Assembly: GCF_028595285.1 (NCBI RefSeq)
Contig: NZ_JAQQXQ010000016.1
Location: 1-33,356, forward strand
From: Erythrobacter fulvus
GTDB lineage: Bacteria > Pseudomonadota > Alphaproteobacteria > Sphingomonadales > Sphingomonadaceae
DNA: 33,356 nt
Direction of reading: 5' to 3'
The translations under genes were made by a program, and so were the position numbers. Each line of letters starts with the position of its first letter. Position 1 is the first letter of the stretch. Below the pieces are notes generated by a model. The model was not told the origin of the DNA, did no database searches, and was given only the letters and a program-made list of their open reading frames with translations. This document shows positions 26,403 to 33,356 of this stretch, piece after piece.

Positions 26403-28043
26403 TCATCCGCCCTTTCCGGCATGCGGGCCGGGAGCATGGGGAACCCCGGGTTCGCGTTCCTCGCCCAGAGGGTCTTTGATATTGCCGACGCGCTTGTCCC
26501 ACTCGATCCGGTAGAGATCGAAGCGGCGATCGGCGAGGTTCTGCACCGTGCCTTCCGCGCGGGCCCAGCTGAGGTCAGCCAGATTGACGTCGCTGATCGT
26601 CAGCGTTTCGACATTCTCCGATGCCTCTGCTGCAATACCGTCGCGCGCAAAGGGGAAGTCGCAAGGGGTGAGGATGCAGGACTGGGCGTACTGGATGTCC
26701 ATATTGGCGACGTTGGGCAGGTTGCCGACATTGCCGCTCATCACGACGTAGCACTGGTTCTCGATTGCGCGGGCTTGCGCGCAATAACGCACCCGCATGT
26801 ATCCCTGCCGGCTGTCGGTGCAGAATGGCACGAAGATAATCCGCGCGCCTTCGTCGACCAGTCGGCGGGCGAGTTCGGGGAATTCGCTGTCGTAACAGAT
26901 CAGCACGCCGATGGGCCCGCAATCGGTCGGGATCGCATCGATCGAATCGCCGCCCTTGATGTTCCACCAATAGGCTTCGTTGGGCGTCGGGTGGATCTTC
27001 TCCTGCGCATGGATCGCCCCGTCGCGCAGGCAAACATAGGCGACATTATGGATGTCACCGTCGGCCATGCGCGTGGGGTGTGATCCGCCGATGATGTTGA
27101 TGTTGAAGGCCAGCGCCAGTTCGGACAGGCGCTGGCGGATGCGCGGGGTGTAATCGCTCAGCGCCTCGATGGCTTCCTGCGGCGAAAGCTCGCGTTCTTC
27201 TGCGGAAAGCAGCATCAGCGTGAACATTTCCGGAAACACGATGAAGTCCGCTTCGTAATCGGCGGCGACGTCGACGAAATATTCGACCTGCTTCATGAAC
27301 TCGTCGAACCCGGAAACCGCACGCGCCTGCAACTGGCAGGTGGCGATCCGCACACTTTCGACGTCGCGCGGCAGACGGTGCTTGGGCGGCGCGTCGCTAT
27401 CGACATAGGGGTTGCGCCAGACCATCCGCACGGCGTTGCCGCGGCTCGCGCGGTCTTCGGGCAGGTATTTGTGGAGGACGCCCTGCGGCTCGAACCCGTT
27501 GGCAAGCTGGAAGCGCAGCACCGGATCGTGAATCCGGTTCTCGATTACCAGCGCGAGGTATTCCTCGGCGGTTTCGGCGCGATTGGTCTTGCGGCGTTTG
27601 GCACGCGAATAGCCGGGCATGCGCCCGCCGAACACGATGCCGGTGAGATCCAGCCGTTCGGCCAGCGCGCGGCGTTCTTCATAGAGCCGCCGTCCGAGCC
27701 GGGTGCCGCGCACCTGCGGATCGACGCACATCTCGTAGCCGTAGAGCCAGTCGCCGGTGGGATCGTGCCGGCTGCCGAAACCGTTGCCGGTCACCTCGTC
27801 CCACGTATGGTTCGACAGCGCCACCCGCTCGTCGAGGCGCATCGACGCGCAATACCCTACGACCTCGCCGTCGAGCTTCGCGACGAAACAGCCTTCGGGG
27901 TAATTGTTGATCTGGCCGCGGATCTCGCCCTGGGTATAGGCAGGCAGATCGTCATAGGCGCGGCGGACGAGATCTCCGATTGCCCGCACATCCTTCAGCT
28001 TGGCCTGGCGGATTTCCAGCCGTGCTTTCGATCTGCTGGCCAT
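26403..28043 (-). CDS. Fused GNAT acetyltransferase and carbon-nitrogen hydrolase (nitrilase)
   Basis: A two-domain 546-residue protein. Residues about 8-215 form a GNAT domain: RQAKLKDVRAIGDLVRRAY, then YEMCVDPQVRGTRLGRRLY for acetyl-CoA binding. Residues about 232-515 form a nitrilase-superfamily domain with the catalytic triad E272 (VFPEMF), K349 (EKIHPTPNE) and C383 (ICYDSEFPE). This architecture is known in bacteria as a bifunctional GNAT/carbon-nitrogen hydrolase; no substrate is established that I can name. The fusion suggests acetylation and amide hydrolysis of one metabolite or of product and substrate in sequence. Both active sites look intact. It is followed 31 nt later by the CPA2 antiporter. 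Confidence 0.9.
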   Translation of the reverse strand: MASRSKARLEIRQAKLKDVRAIGDLVRRAYDDLPAYTQGEIRGQINNYPEGCFVAKLDGEVVGYCASMRLDERVALSNHTWDEVTGNGFGSRHDPTGDWLYGYEMCVDPQVRGTRLGRRLYEERRALAERLDLTGIVFGGRMPGYSRAKRRKTNRAETAEEYLALVIENRIHDPVLRFQLANGFEPQGVLHKYLPEDRASRGNAVRMVWRNPYVDSDAPPKHRLPRDVESVRIATCQLQARAVSGFDEFMKQVEYFVDVAADYEADFIVFPEMFTLMLLSAEERELSPQEAIEALSDYTPRIRQRLSELALAFNINIIGGSHPTRMADGDIHNVAYVCLRDGAIHAQEKIHPTPNEAYWWNIKGGDSIDAIPTDCGPIGVLICYDSEFPELARRLVDEGARIIFVPFCTDSRQGYMRVRYCAQARAIENQCYVVMSGNVGNLPNVANMDIQYAQSCILTPCDFPFARDGIAAEASENVETLTISDVNLADLSWARAEGTVQNLADRRFDLYRIEWDKRVGNIKDPLGEEREPGVPHAPGPHAGKGG

Positions 28044-28119
28044 GCGGTTGTATCCCTCTGCTGTTCTTAAATATCAATCGGATTGGCCTGCGACTTGTTC
28101 CCGCTCTTCGAAGCAGGAA

Positions 28120-28147
28120 GGGCGGACTGCCCGAAGACAGCCCGCCC
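28120..28147 (-). terminator. Hairpin downstream of icd, possible terminator
   Basis: GGGCGG (28120-28125) with CCGCCC (28142-28147), plus inner CTG/CAG pairs, forms a stem about 30 nt past the icd stop. On the minus strand it is followed by TTCCTGCTTC, only a weak T-tract. It may act as a terminator. Confidence 0.45.
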
Positions 28148-28179
28148 CCTGTAACGCATTCAGGCCCGCAGGCGAGCGA

Positions 28180-29403
28180 TCAGGCCCAGCTGGCCATTTC
28201 CTTTTCGAGATTCTGCACGATCGTCTCGAAGAACTGCTCGGTGGTCTGCCATGCCTGACCGGGGCCGATCAGGAGTGCGAGATCCTTGGTCATGTGGCCG
28301 CTTTCGACGGTCTTGATGCAGACCTTCTCCAGCGTTTCGGCAAAGCGCACGACGTCGGGCGTGTTGTCGAACTTGCCGCGATACATCAGCCCGCGCGTCC
28401 ACGCGAAGATCGAGGCGATCGGGTTGGTCGAAGTCGCCTTGCCTTGCTGGTGCTGGCGATAGTGGCGGGTGACGGTGCCGTGCGCGGCTTCGGCCTCGAT
28501 GGTCTTGCCATCGGGGCTCATCAGCACGCTGGTCATCAGGCCGAGCGAGCCGAAGCCCTGCGCCACGGTGTCCGATTGCACGTCGCCGTCGTAATTCTTG
28601 CACGCCCACACGAACTTGCCCGACCACTTGAGCGCCGAGGCGACCATGTCGTCGATCAGCCGGTGTTCGTAGACAATGCCCTTTTCCTTGAACTTCTCGG
28701 CGAAACCTTCGGTGTCGAACACTTCCTGGAACAGATCCTTGAAGCGCCCGTCATAGGCCTTCATAATCGTGTTCTTGGTGCTGAGGTACACTGGCCAGCC
28801 GAGGTTGAGGCCGTAATTGAAGCTGGCGCGGGCGAAGTCGCGGATCGAATCGTCCAGGTTGTACATCGCCATCGCGATGCCGGCGCTGGGGAAATCGAAC
28901 ACGTCGAGGTCGATCTTGGTGCCGTCCTCGCCGTCGAACACCAGCCGCAGCTTGCCCGGGCCGGGGATCAGCGTGTCGGTGGCGCGATACTGGTCGCCAA
29001 AGGCATGGCGGCCGACCACGATCGGATCGGTCCAGCCGGGCACCAGCCGCGGCACGTTGTCGATCACGATGGGTTCGCGGAACACCACGCCGCCCAGGAT
29101 GTTGCGGATCGTGCCGTTGGGCGACTTCCACATCTTCTTGAGGCCGAATTCCTCGACGCGGGCTTCGTCCGGGGTGATGGTGGCGCACTTTACGCCCACG
29201 CCGTACTGCTTGATCGCGTTGGCGGAATCGACCGTCACCTGATCGTCGGTGGCATCGCGGTTCTCGATCGACAGGTCGTAATACTTAAGGTCGATGTCGA
29301 GATAGGGCAGGATCAGCTGTTCGCGGATCCACTGCCAGATGATCCGGGTCATCTCGTCGCCGTCGAGTTCGACGACCGGGTTTGCCACCTTGATTTTCTG
29401 CAT
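28180..29403 (-). CDS. icd: NADP-dependent isocitrate dehydrogenase
   Basis: Converts isocitrate to 2-oxoglutarate in the TCA cycle and supplies NADPH. The 407-residue protein is of the homodimeric type resembling eukaryotic NADP-IDH. It has [17 protein letters not shown] at the N-terminus, [20 protein letters not shown] with the substrate-binding Ser/Arg, and [20 protein letters not shown] with the metal-binding aspartates. [24 protein letters not shown] binds NADP. It stands alone, with a hairpin after the stop and a 23-bp palindrome 114 bp before the start. Confidence 0.97.
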   Translation of the reverse strand: MQKIKVANPVVELDGDEMTRIIWQWIREQLILPYLDIDLKYYDLSIENRDATDDQVTVDSANAIKQYGVGVKCATITPDEARVEEFGLKKMWKSPNGTIRNILGGVVFREPIVIDNVPRLVPGWTDPIVVGRHAFGDQYRATDTLIPGPGKLRLVFDGEDGTKIDLDVFDFPSAGIAMAMYNLDDSIRDFARASFNYGLNLGWPVYLSTKNTIMKAYDGRFKDLFQEVFDTEGFAEKFKEKGIVYEHRLIDDMVASALKWSGKFVWACKNYDGDVQSDTVAQGFGSLGLMTSVLMSPDGKTIEAEAAHGTVTRHYRQHQQGKATSTNPIASIFAWTRGLMYRGKFDNTPDVVRFAETLEKVCIKTVESGHMTKDLALLIGPGQAWQTTEQFFETIVQNLEKEMASWA

Positions 29404-29516
29404 TGCAATTATGCCCCATTCGCATCGCCCGTCCGTGGGCTGCCTGTGAGTGAACAGGATGTCTAGAAAGATCCCGCCGGGGCTTTAGCAGAGGCGTGCG
29501 GGCTTGCAACCCGCGT

Positions 29517-29539
29517 CAGTTGCAAATGATTTGCAACTG
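29517..29539. promoter_or_regulatory. 23-bp perfect palindrome upstream of icd
   Basis: Arms CAGTTGCAAAT (29517-29527) and ATTTGCAACTG (29529-29539) flank a single G. A third TTGCAA at 29504-29509 sits beside it. The site is 114 bp before icd and 13 bp past the end of the HerA-like gene. Its size and odd symmetry suit a dimeric regulator; it is also possibly a terminator of the upstream gene, but no T-tract follows on the minus strand. Confidence 0.5.
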
Positions 29540-29552
29540 CTTTCAGGGCCAG

Positions 29553-31061
29553 TCACCGGGCAGGCAGGTCAACCATTTCGGGCAGCAGGATGCTCCGTCC
29601 GCCGCCAAATTCCTCGCGTACCACGATTAGTCCGCTGCGCTCGAGATGGTCGAGCAGGCGGCGCACGCGGCTGGGCGAGGCACTGCCGTATAGGCGGGCC
29701 AGTTCCTCTTCGTCGGGCATTGAGTTGCCGGTTGCCGCCGCAATCACGAGCGCGAGATAGGGGGCAAGCACGTCGTCGTCGACATTGCCTGCCATCCGCT
29801 CGACTGTCTGGCGCAGGGCTTCGTCAAGCCGGTCGACCCCGGCGAGCGCAAAGGCGAACAGCCGGCGAAAGGCAGCCAGATCGACATGGGCGCTGGCGAT
29901 GCCCTGCTGGCGGCAGCGGACTGCGAAATCGCGGAACAATGCGGTCGCCGGACGGAAAGTCGCTCCTTCGCTTGCCGCGAGTTCGCGCACCACGTCCATA
30001 AGATCGCCCGGCGGAGCATCAGCCTCCGGGCTGGCGTCAGGCGCGGGGGGCAGCGAGACTTCTTGCTCCATCACCGGCGGCGAAGACGGGGGAGCCATGG
30101 GCGGAGCTTCGCGCAGGGCCGGCGCCGCCGAAAGTGCGCGTTCCAGATCGACCACCGGGCGCGGGGGTGGGGCGGGCGCTCGCGGGGCGGTTTCGCTGGC
30201 GGCTTCGGCAAGCCTGTCGGTCAGCAGGCTTTCCATCTCCTCGCCCGCCGCTTCGGGCAGCGGGATTAGCCCCTGTCCGGCGGTCTTGGCACCGGTTTGC
30301 ACCGCGCCGACATTGACCGCCACCGGCCTGCGGCTGATCGCAGGGCCTAGCCCGAGGAACTGCCCGCGTTGCAGATCACGGATGCGTTCAGCCTGCCGCC
30401 GGTCCATGCCGAGCAGATCGGCGGCGCGCTGCATGTCGATATCGAGGAAGGTCCGGCCCATCAGGAAGTTGGAAGCCTCGGCAGCGACGTTCTTGGCAAG
30501 TTTGGCGAGGCGCTGTGTGGCCACAATCCCTGCCAGCCCGCGCTTGCGCCCGCGGCACATCAGGTTGGTCATCGCCGAAAGTGTCAGGCGGCGGGTATCG
30601 TCATTCATCTCGCCCGCGGCGGCTGGCGCGAACATCTGCGCTTCGTCCACCACCACCAGCGCCGGATACCAATGCTCGCGCGGGGCATCGAACAGCGCGG
30701 TAAGGAACAGCGCGGCGCAACGGATCTGCTGTTCGACTTCCAGTTCCTCCAGCGCCAGCACCACCGAGGCACGGTGCTGGCGCACCCGGCCGGCCAGCGC
30801 CTCGATCTCGCGCGGGGAATAGGCAGCGGCGTCGATCACGACGTGGCCGAAATGATCCGCCAGGGTGACGAAATCGCCTTCGGGATCGATTACCACCTGC
30901 TGCACCAGCCCGGCGCATTCCTCCAGCAGGCGGCGCAAAAGGTGCGATTTGCCCGAACCGGAATTGCCCTGCACCAGCAGACGCGTGGCGAGAAGCTCCT
31001 CGAGATCGATGAAGAGGCTCTGCCCGCCGCTGTCCCGGCCGATGTCGATCTGCGCGCTCAC
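29553..31061 (-). CDS. HerA/FtsK-like ATPase (DUF87) with C-terminal winged-helix-like region
   Basis: A 502-residue cytoplasmic P-loop protein. Walker A is QGNSGSGKSHLLRRL (residues 31-45), Walker B is ALVVVDEAQMFAP near 140, and SNFLMGRTFLDIDMQRAADLL follows. A Pro/Ala-rich linker (about 290-350) leads to a C-terminal part ending in helix-turn-helix-like DEEELARLYGSASPSRVRRLL and HLERSGLIVVREE. HerA-like ATPases pump or remodel DNA, but NurA and other partners are not next to it. The start is GTG. It faces the tRNA-Val gene across 131 bp. Relatives in sphingomonads are annotated only as ATP-binding protein, so its role is open. Confidence 0.82.
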   Translation of the reverse strand: MSAQIDIGRDSGGQSLFIDLEELLATRLLVQGNSGSGKSHLLRRLLEECAGLVQQVVIDPEGDFVTLADHFGHVVIDAAAYSPREIEALAGRVRQHRASVVLALEELEVEQQIRCAALFLTALFDAPREHWYPALVVVDEAQMFAPAAAGEMNDDTRRLTLSAMTNLMCRGRKRGLAGIVATQRLAKLAKNVAAEASNFLMGRTFLDIDMQRAADLLGMDRRQAERIRDLQRGQFLGLGPAISRRPVAVNVGAVQTGAKTAGQGLIPLPEAAGEEMESLLTDRLAEAASETAPRAPAPPPRPVVDLERALSAAPALREAPPMAPPSSPPVMEQEVSLPPAPDASPEADAPPGDLMDVVRELAASEGATFRPATALFRDFAVRCRQQGIASAHVDLAAFRRLFAFALAGVDRLDEALRQTVERMAGNVDDDVLAPYLALVIAAATGNSMPDEEELARLYGSASPSRVRRLLDHLERSGLIVVREEFGGGRSILLPEMVDLPAR

Positions 31062-31146
31062 GCTTCGGGCTTAGGGAGCCGGGGGCAGGGCGCAAAGCCG
31101 GGCCGGGGAGTTTTCCAGTGATTAGGTCCGTGATCGGCGACCGACA

Positions 31147-31185
31147 AAGAAAAACCCCGCCAACTCGAGGGAGTTGCGGGGCTTT
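31147..31185 (-). terminator. Rho-independent terminator after tRNA-Val
   Basis: On the minus strand GCCCCGCAACTC pairs with GAGTTGGCGGGG around a 4-nt loop (one bulged base), followed by TTTTTCTTTGTC. It lies 8 nt past the tRNA 3' end. Confidence 0.85.
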
Positions 31186-31192
31186 CTGGCGA

Positions 31193-31267
31193 TGGTGGGC
31201 GTAGCAAGGATTGAACTTGCGACCCCTACGATGTCAACATAGTGCTCTACCACTGAGCTATACGCCC
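31193..31267 (-). tRNA. tRNA-Val (GAC)
   Basis: The minus strand folds as a cloverleaf: acceptor GGGCGTA with TACGCCC, D-arm GCTC/GAGC, anticodon stem CTATG/CGTAG with loop TTGACAT (anticodon GAC), T-arm GCAAG-TTCAATC-CTTGC. The 3' end continues ACCA, so the CCA tail is encoded (31193-31195). It reads codon GUC. A strong terminator follows; a promoter is not obvious. Confidence 0.95.
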
Positions 31268-31347
31268 GCACCATCGGATCGCCACCCTGTCGGGGGCGGA
31301 GCGGCCCTTTATCGCAGCACCCGCCAAGGTGCAAGCGATTCGGAACG

Positions 31348-31725
31348 TCAGCCTGCTTCCTCGAACACCCGCTCCACTTCCAGCACCAGATCGCGCAGGT
31401 GGAACGGTTTCGACAGCACCTTGGCACTGGGCTGTTCGCGGCTGGCGCGTAAACTTACCGCAGCAAAGCCGGTGATGAACATTACTTTGGTGCGCGGAGA
31501 GATTTCGGCGCAGCGCTGGGCCAGCTCGATTCCGTCCATTTCGGGCATGACGATATCGGAAAGAAGTAGATCGAAATCGCCGGATTCGAGCAGCGGAATC
31601 GCCTCGGTACCGCGATCGACCGCGCTCACGCGGTAACCGGCATTGGTCAAGGCGCGCGCAAGATAGGTGCGCATCGCCTCTTCGTCTTCGGCGAGCAGGA
31701 TGTGCGGGGTATTGATCGCGTTCAT
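31348..31725 (-). CDS. cpdR: Cell-cycle response regulator CpdR
   Basis: A 125-residue single-domain receiver. In Caulobacter unphosphorylated CpdR primes ClpXP for degradation of substrates such as PdeA and helps CtrA proteolysis; CckA via ChpT phosphorylates it. The acidic pair lies in LLAEDEEAMRTYL, the phosphoacceptor is D57 in LLLSDIVMPEMDGIEL, and KVMFITGFAAVSL and the CpdR-type end KVLSKPFHLRDLVLEVER follow. The C-terminus is EEAG, with no obvious degron. The gene lies 11 kb from cckA. A TTAA-N7-TTGT element lies 25 bp upstream. Confidence 0.92.
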   Translation of the reverse strand: MNAINTPHILLAEDEEAMRTYLARALTNAGYRVSAVDRGTEAIPLLESGDFDLLLSDIVMPEMDGIELAQRCAEISPRTKVMFITGFAAVSLRASREQPSAKVLSKPFHLRDLVLEVERVFEEAG

Positions 31726-31749
31726 GACGGTGGCGTTAGCAGCCTCGGC

Positions 31750-31764
31750 TTAAGAAATCTTTGT
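31750..31764. promoter_or_regulatory. CtrA-box-like element upstream of cpdR
   Basis: TTAA-N7-TTGT (TTAAGAAATCTTTGT) matches the CtrA consensus TTAA-N7-TTAA in 7 of 8 fixed... positions counted as TTAA plus TT-T/A, with one substitution (G for A) and T for A at the last base. It lies 25 bp before cpdR in a divergent region. The match is only partial (6 of 8), so it is weak. Confidence 0.2.
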
Positions 31765-31849
31765 CTGCATGCGCGGTTTGCGACCGTAAGCCATGCGGTT
31801 GACGATCAGGCTTTGACAGGCAGGCGCAAAGACGGCAGCAAGAAAGGCG

Positions 31850-32839
31850 ATGTCGCCCGCTCTCCCCGGCTCTTCCGATCCCCATTTTTCCGCACTTGGT
31901 CAGCCTGTGCGGATCAGCGGCGGACGCGTGCCGGGTCTGGAGGGGACGGCGGCCTATACCTATGTCGCGCCGCGCACGATGCGCTTGCCTGTGTTGGTGG
32001 CAGTTCCCCATGCCGGCCGCGCCTATCCCCCGCAGGTGGTTGGGCGCATGCGCGATCCGCAGGCAGCGCAGCTGCGGTTGGAGGATCGGCTGGTTGACCG
32101 CCTGGGCCGGGCAATCGCGCAGGCAACCGGAGCGGCCCTGCTGGTCGCGCATGCACCGCGCGCGCTGCTGGATCTCAACCGGGCCGAAGACGATATCGAC
32201 TGGGACATGATCGAAGGCGGCAGGCCCGAAGATTTGCCTTCGCGTGCGGCGGCGGGGCAGGGCGGGAATCGCCGTGCCCGCAGCGGGTTGGGACTTGTGC
32301 CTCGGCGCCTTCCCGGCAGCGGCGAGATCTGGCGCGGACGGCTCGACCGGAGCGAGCTTGCCGCACGCATAAGCGGTATCCACCATGCCTATCACGACTT
32401 CCTCGGTTCCGAGCTCGCCCGCATCCGCGATGCCTGGGGTGCAGCGCTGCTGATCGATCTGCATTCGATGCCGCCGCTACGTTCCGTCGAAGGTGAGGAC
32501 AGCGCCCCGCAGATCGTGCTGGGTGATAGGTTCGGTGCATCGTGCCATCACGGGCTGATGTCTGGCGCGTTGAGGCATTTGCAGATGCAGGGGTGCCATG
32601 CCGTGCAGAACCGCCCCTATTCAGGCGGTTATGTGCTCGATCGGCACGGCGAGCCGCGGCGGGGCGTGCATGCCTTGCAGTTGGAAGTCTGCCGCGCGAC
32701 CTATCTCGATCACCGCTTGGCCGAGCCGGGCGAGGGCATTGCCGCGATGGGTACCTTGCTTGCCTCGCTGGTCCGCGAAATGGGCGAGGAAACCGCATTG
32801 CTGGGCGGCAGCGACGGCGTGTTGCAGGCCGCCGAATAG
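31850..32839 (+). CDS. N-formylglutamate amidohydrolase family protein
   Basis: A 329-residue cytoplasmic hydrolase. Family features are LVAVPHAGRAYPP near residue 50, RLEDRLVDRLG with metal-binding acidic residues, APRALLDLNRAEDDIDWDM, LIDLHSMPP with the metal-binding His, then NRPYSGGYVLDRHG and HALQLEVCRATYLD. The archetype (HutG) removes the formyl group of N-formylglutamate in histidine breakdown, but no other hut gene is here, so the substrate may differ. AAGG lies very close to the ATG; GTG codons at residues 20 and 27 are alternative starts. It is divergent from cpdR across 124 bp. Confidence 0.88.
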   Translation: MSPALPGSSDPHFSALGQPVRISGGRVPGLEGTAAYTYVAPRTMRLPVLVAVPHAGRAYPPQVVGRMRDPQAAQLRLEDRLVDRLGRAIAQATGAALLVAHAPRALLDLNRAEDDIDWDMIEGGRPEDLPSRAAAGQGGNRRARSGLGLVPRRLPGSGEIWRGRLDRSELAARISGIHHAYHDFLGSELARIRDAWGAALLIDLHSMPPLRSVEGEDSAPQIVLGDRFGASCHHGLMSGALRHLQMQGCHAVQNRPYSGGYVLDRHGEPRRGVHALQLEVCRATYLDHRLAEPGEGIAAMGTLLASLVREMGEETALLGGSDGVLQAAE

Positions 32840-32979
32840 GACGCCTTAGCCGGTAGCAAGTCTCCACAAGGAACCACCCCTTCGCGTGAGGGGGGTATAG
32901 TGATCACTATAAAAATGTAGGTAGTTGACCACACTGCATTGCTCAGCGGGTCTGTGGCGCCGATGAGCCTCGGTCGCGT
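32840..32979. other. Short AT-richer spacer before the Cas1-like fragment
   Basis: No gene. It holds a hairpin with CCCCT/AGGGG arms (about 32876-32893) just after the amidohydrolase stop, which could end that transcript although no T-tract follows, and a 16-bp palindrome described separately. Base composition is visibly less GC-rich than in the genes to the left. Confidence 0.4.
32896..32911. promoter_or_regulatory. 16-bp perfect palindrome TATAGTGATCACTATA
   Basis: TATAGTGATCACTATA is fully self-complementary with no spacer. It lies 57 bp after the amidohydrolase stop and 69 bp before the first start of the Cas1-like frame. It could be the operator of a small regulator lost from the locus, or a transposition scar. 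Confidence 0.45.
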
Positions 32980-33240
32980 TTGGCGATAGCTAGTTCAACG
33001 GCTGTATTTCGGTTGGAGCAACACTTCCTTGCTCGAAAACCCATTGCCCTCGCCAGAATTCAATGGGGCGGTGAGCCTATCGTGTTCGCATCAGGCGCTG
33101 GATTTGTCGGCAATCCCGACAAGCTGCGCTGGCAGTATGAAACCCAAAGCCGCGATGATTTGCGCCTGGAATTCGCCCGCAAGCTCATATGCGATAAGCT
33201 TCGCAACAGCCTCGTGACCTTGCAAAGCAGCTTGCCCTGA
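32929..33240 (+). pseudogene. Fragment resembling the central part of Cas1, cut by an IS end
   Basis: The frame opens after a TGA at 32926 and stops inside the IS terminus (TGA at 33238). The first usable start is a TTG at 32980, 86 codons. The C-terminal half reads LRWQYETQSRDDLRLEFARK, then LICDKLRNSLVTLQ, matching the Cas1 pattern LRxxQYxA...RLExAxxLVxxKxxN. Before it, IALARIQWGGEPIVF resembles the segment preceding that helix in Cas1. A complete Cas1 is about 300 residues with its catalytic Glu/His/Asp further on, so the N-terminal beta domain and the active site are missing. No cas2 or repeats are near. This rests on pattern memory, with no search run; an unrelated fragment remains possible. 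Confidence 0.5.
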
Positions 33241-33356
33241 CCGGCCCCCACTGAGTGGTCCGTATTGATTGTTAGTTCAAGATTGTCTCCGGCGCCATGG
33301 CTGTCCGGAGGTGGAGCGTAGCGGAACCGGAGGGCAGCCATGGCGGCGTCGCCGTT
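33238..33356. mobile_element. Insertion-sequence terminus (right copy), inverted relative to the left
   Basis: Identical to the reverse complement of 2-120. It begins TGACCGGCCCCC and runs rightward out of the window, with the same internal hairpin at 33294-33344. The first three bases supply the stop codon of the Cas1-like frame, so that frame is cut at this junction. Confidence 0.7.

Noticed and set aside
32840..33237. Search for a CRISPR array next to the Cas1-like fragment
   Set aside because: No repeated 25-40 bp units with regular spacers are visible here or elsewhere in the window.

Overview
The window looks like a stretch of core chromosome from an alphaproteobacterium, most likely a sphingomonad and possibly of the Erythrobacter/Porphyrobacter type. 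The evidence is high-GC coding sequence, a CckA hybrid kinase and a CpdR receiver (CtrA cell-cycle circuit), an alphaproteobacterial SOS box (GTTC-N7-GTTC) before recA, an IalB-family protein and an IDH of the homodimeric NADP type. The taxonomic call is inference from gene content; no marker such as 16S is present.

Layout. Both window ends carry the same 119-bp terminus of an insertion sequence in inverted orientation (2-120 and 33238-33356). From the left: an unassigned stretch, a sodium:solute symporter, an RlpA-type protein, a 945-bp gene-free gap, argG, a histidine-rich exported protein (+), then a minus-strand run with an SDR, a b-type cytochrome, a molybdopterin oxidoreductase and cfa. 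Two tandem glycine-zipper paralogues follow. A long minus-strand run, slt - greB - ialB - rlmN - methyltransferase - MOSC, has several 4-8 nt overlaps. Rightward genes then take over: dapA, smpB, a DUF2062 membrane protein, cckA, recA and alaS. They meet a leftward pair, a CPA2 antiporter and a GNAT-nitrilase fusion. Beyond these lie icd, a HerA-like ATPase, tRNA-Val(GAC), cpdR, and on the plus strand an N-formylglutamate amidohydrolase.

How the genes fit together. CckA and CpdR are partners in the phosphorelay that controls CtrA activity and ClpXP proteolysis. RecA carries its own SOS operator and terminator. RlpA and Slt act on peptidoglycan. The molybdenum oxidoreductase and its membrane cytochrome overlap and form a redox pair, with an SDR coupled upstream and Cfa downstream.

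Most unusual feature. Next to the right-hand IS terminus (about 32980-33240) is a fragment whose sequence resembles the central part of a Cas1 integrase. It lacks a normal N-terminus and is cut at the IS boundary. No CRISPR array, cas2 or other cas gene is visible here, so I read it as a remnant of an adaptation module or solo Cas1, possibly continuing beyond the IS. Other signals worth checking are a perfect 16-bp palindrome before that fragment, a 23-bp palindrome upstream of icd, DnaA-box-like motifs in the argG-rlpA gap, and repeated ATGGT motifs upstream of the histidine-rich gene. I found no complete undescribed system.
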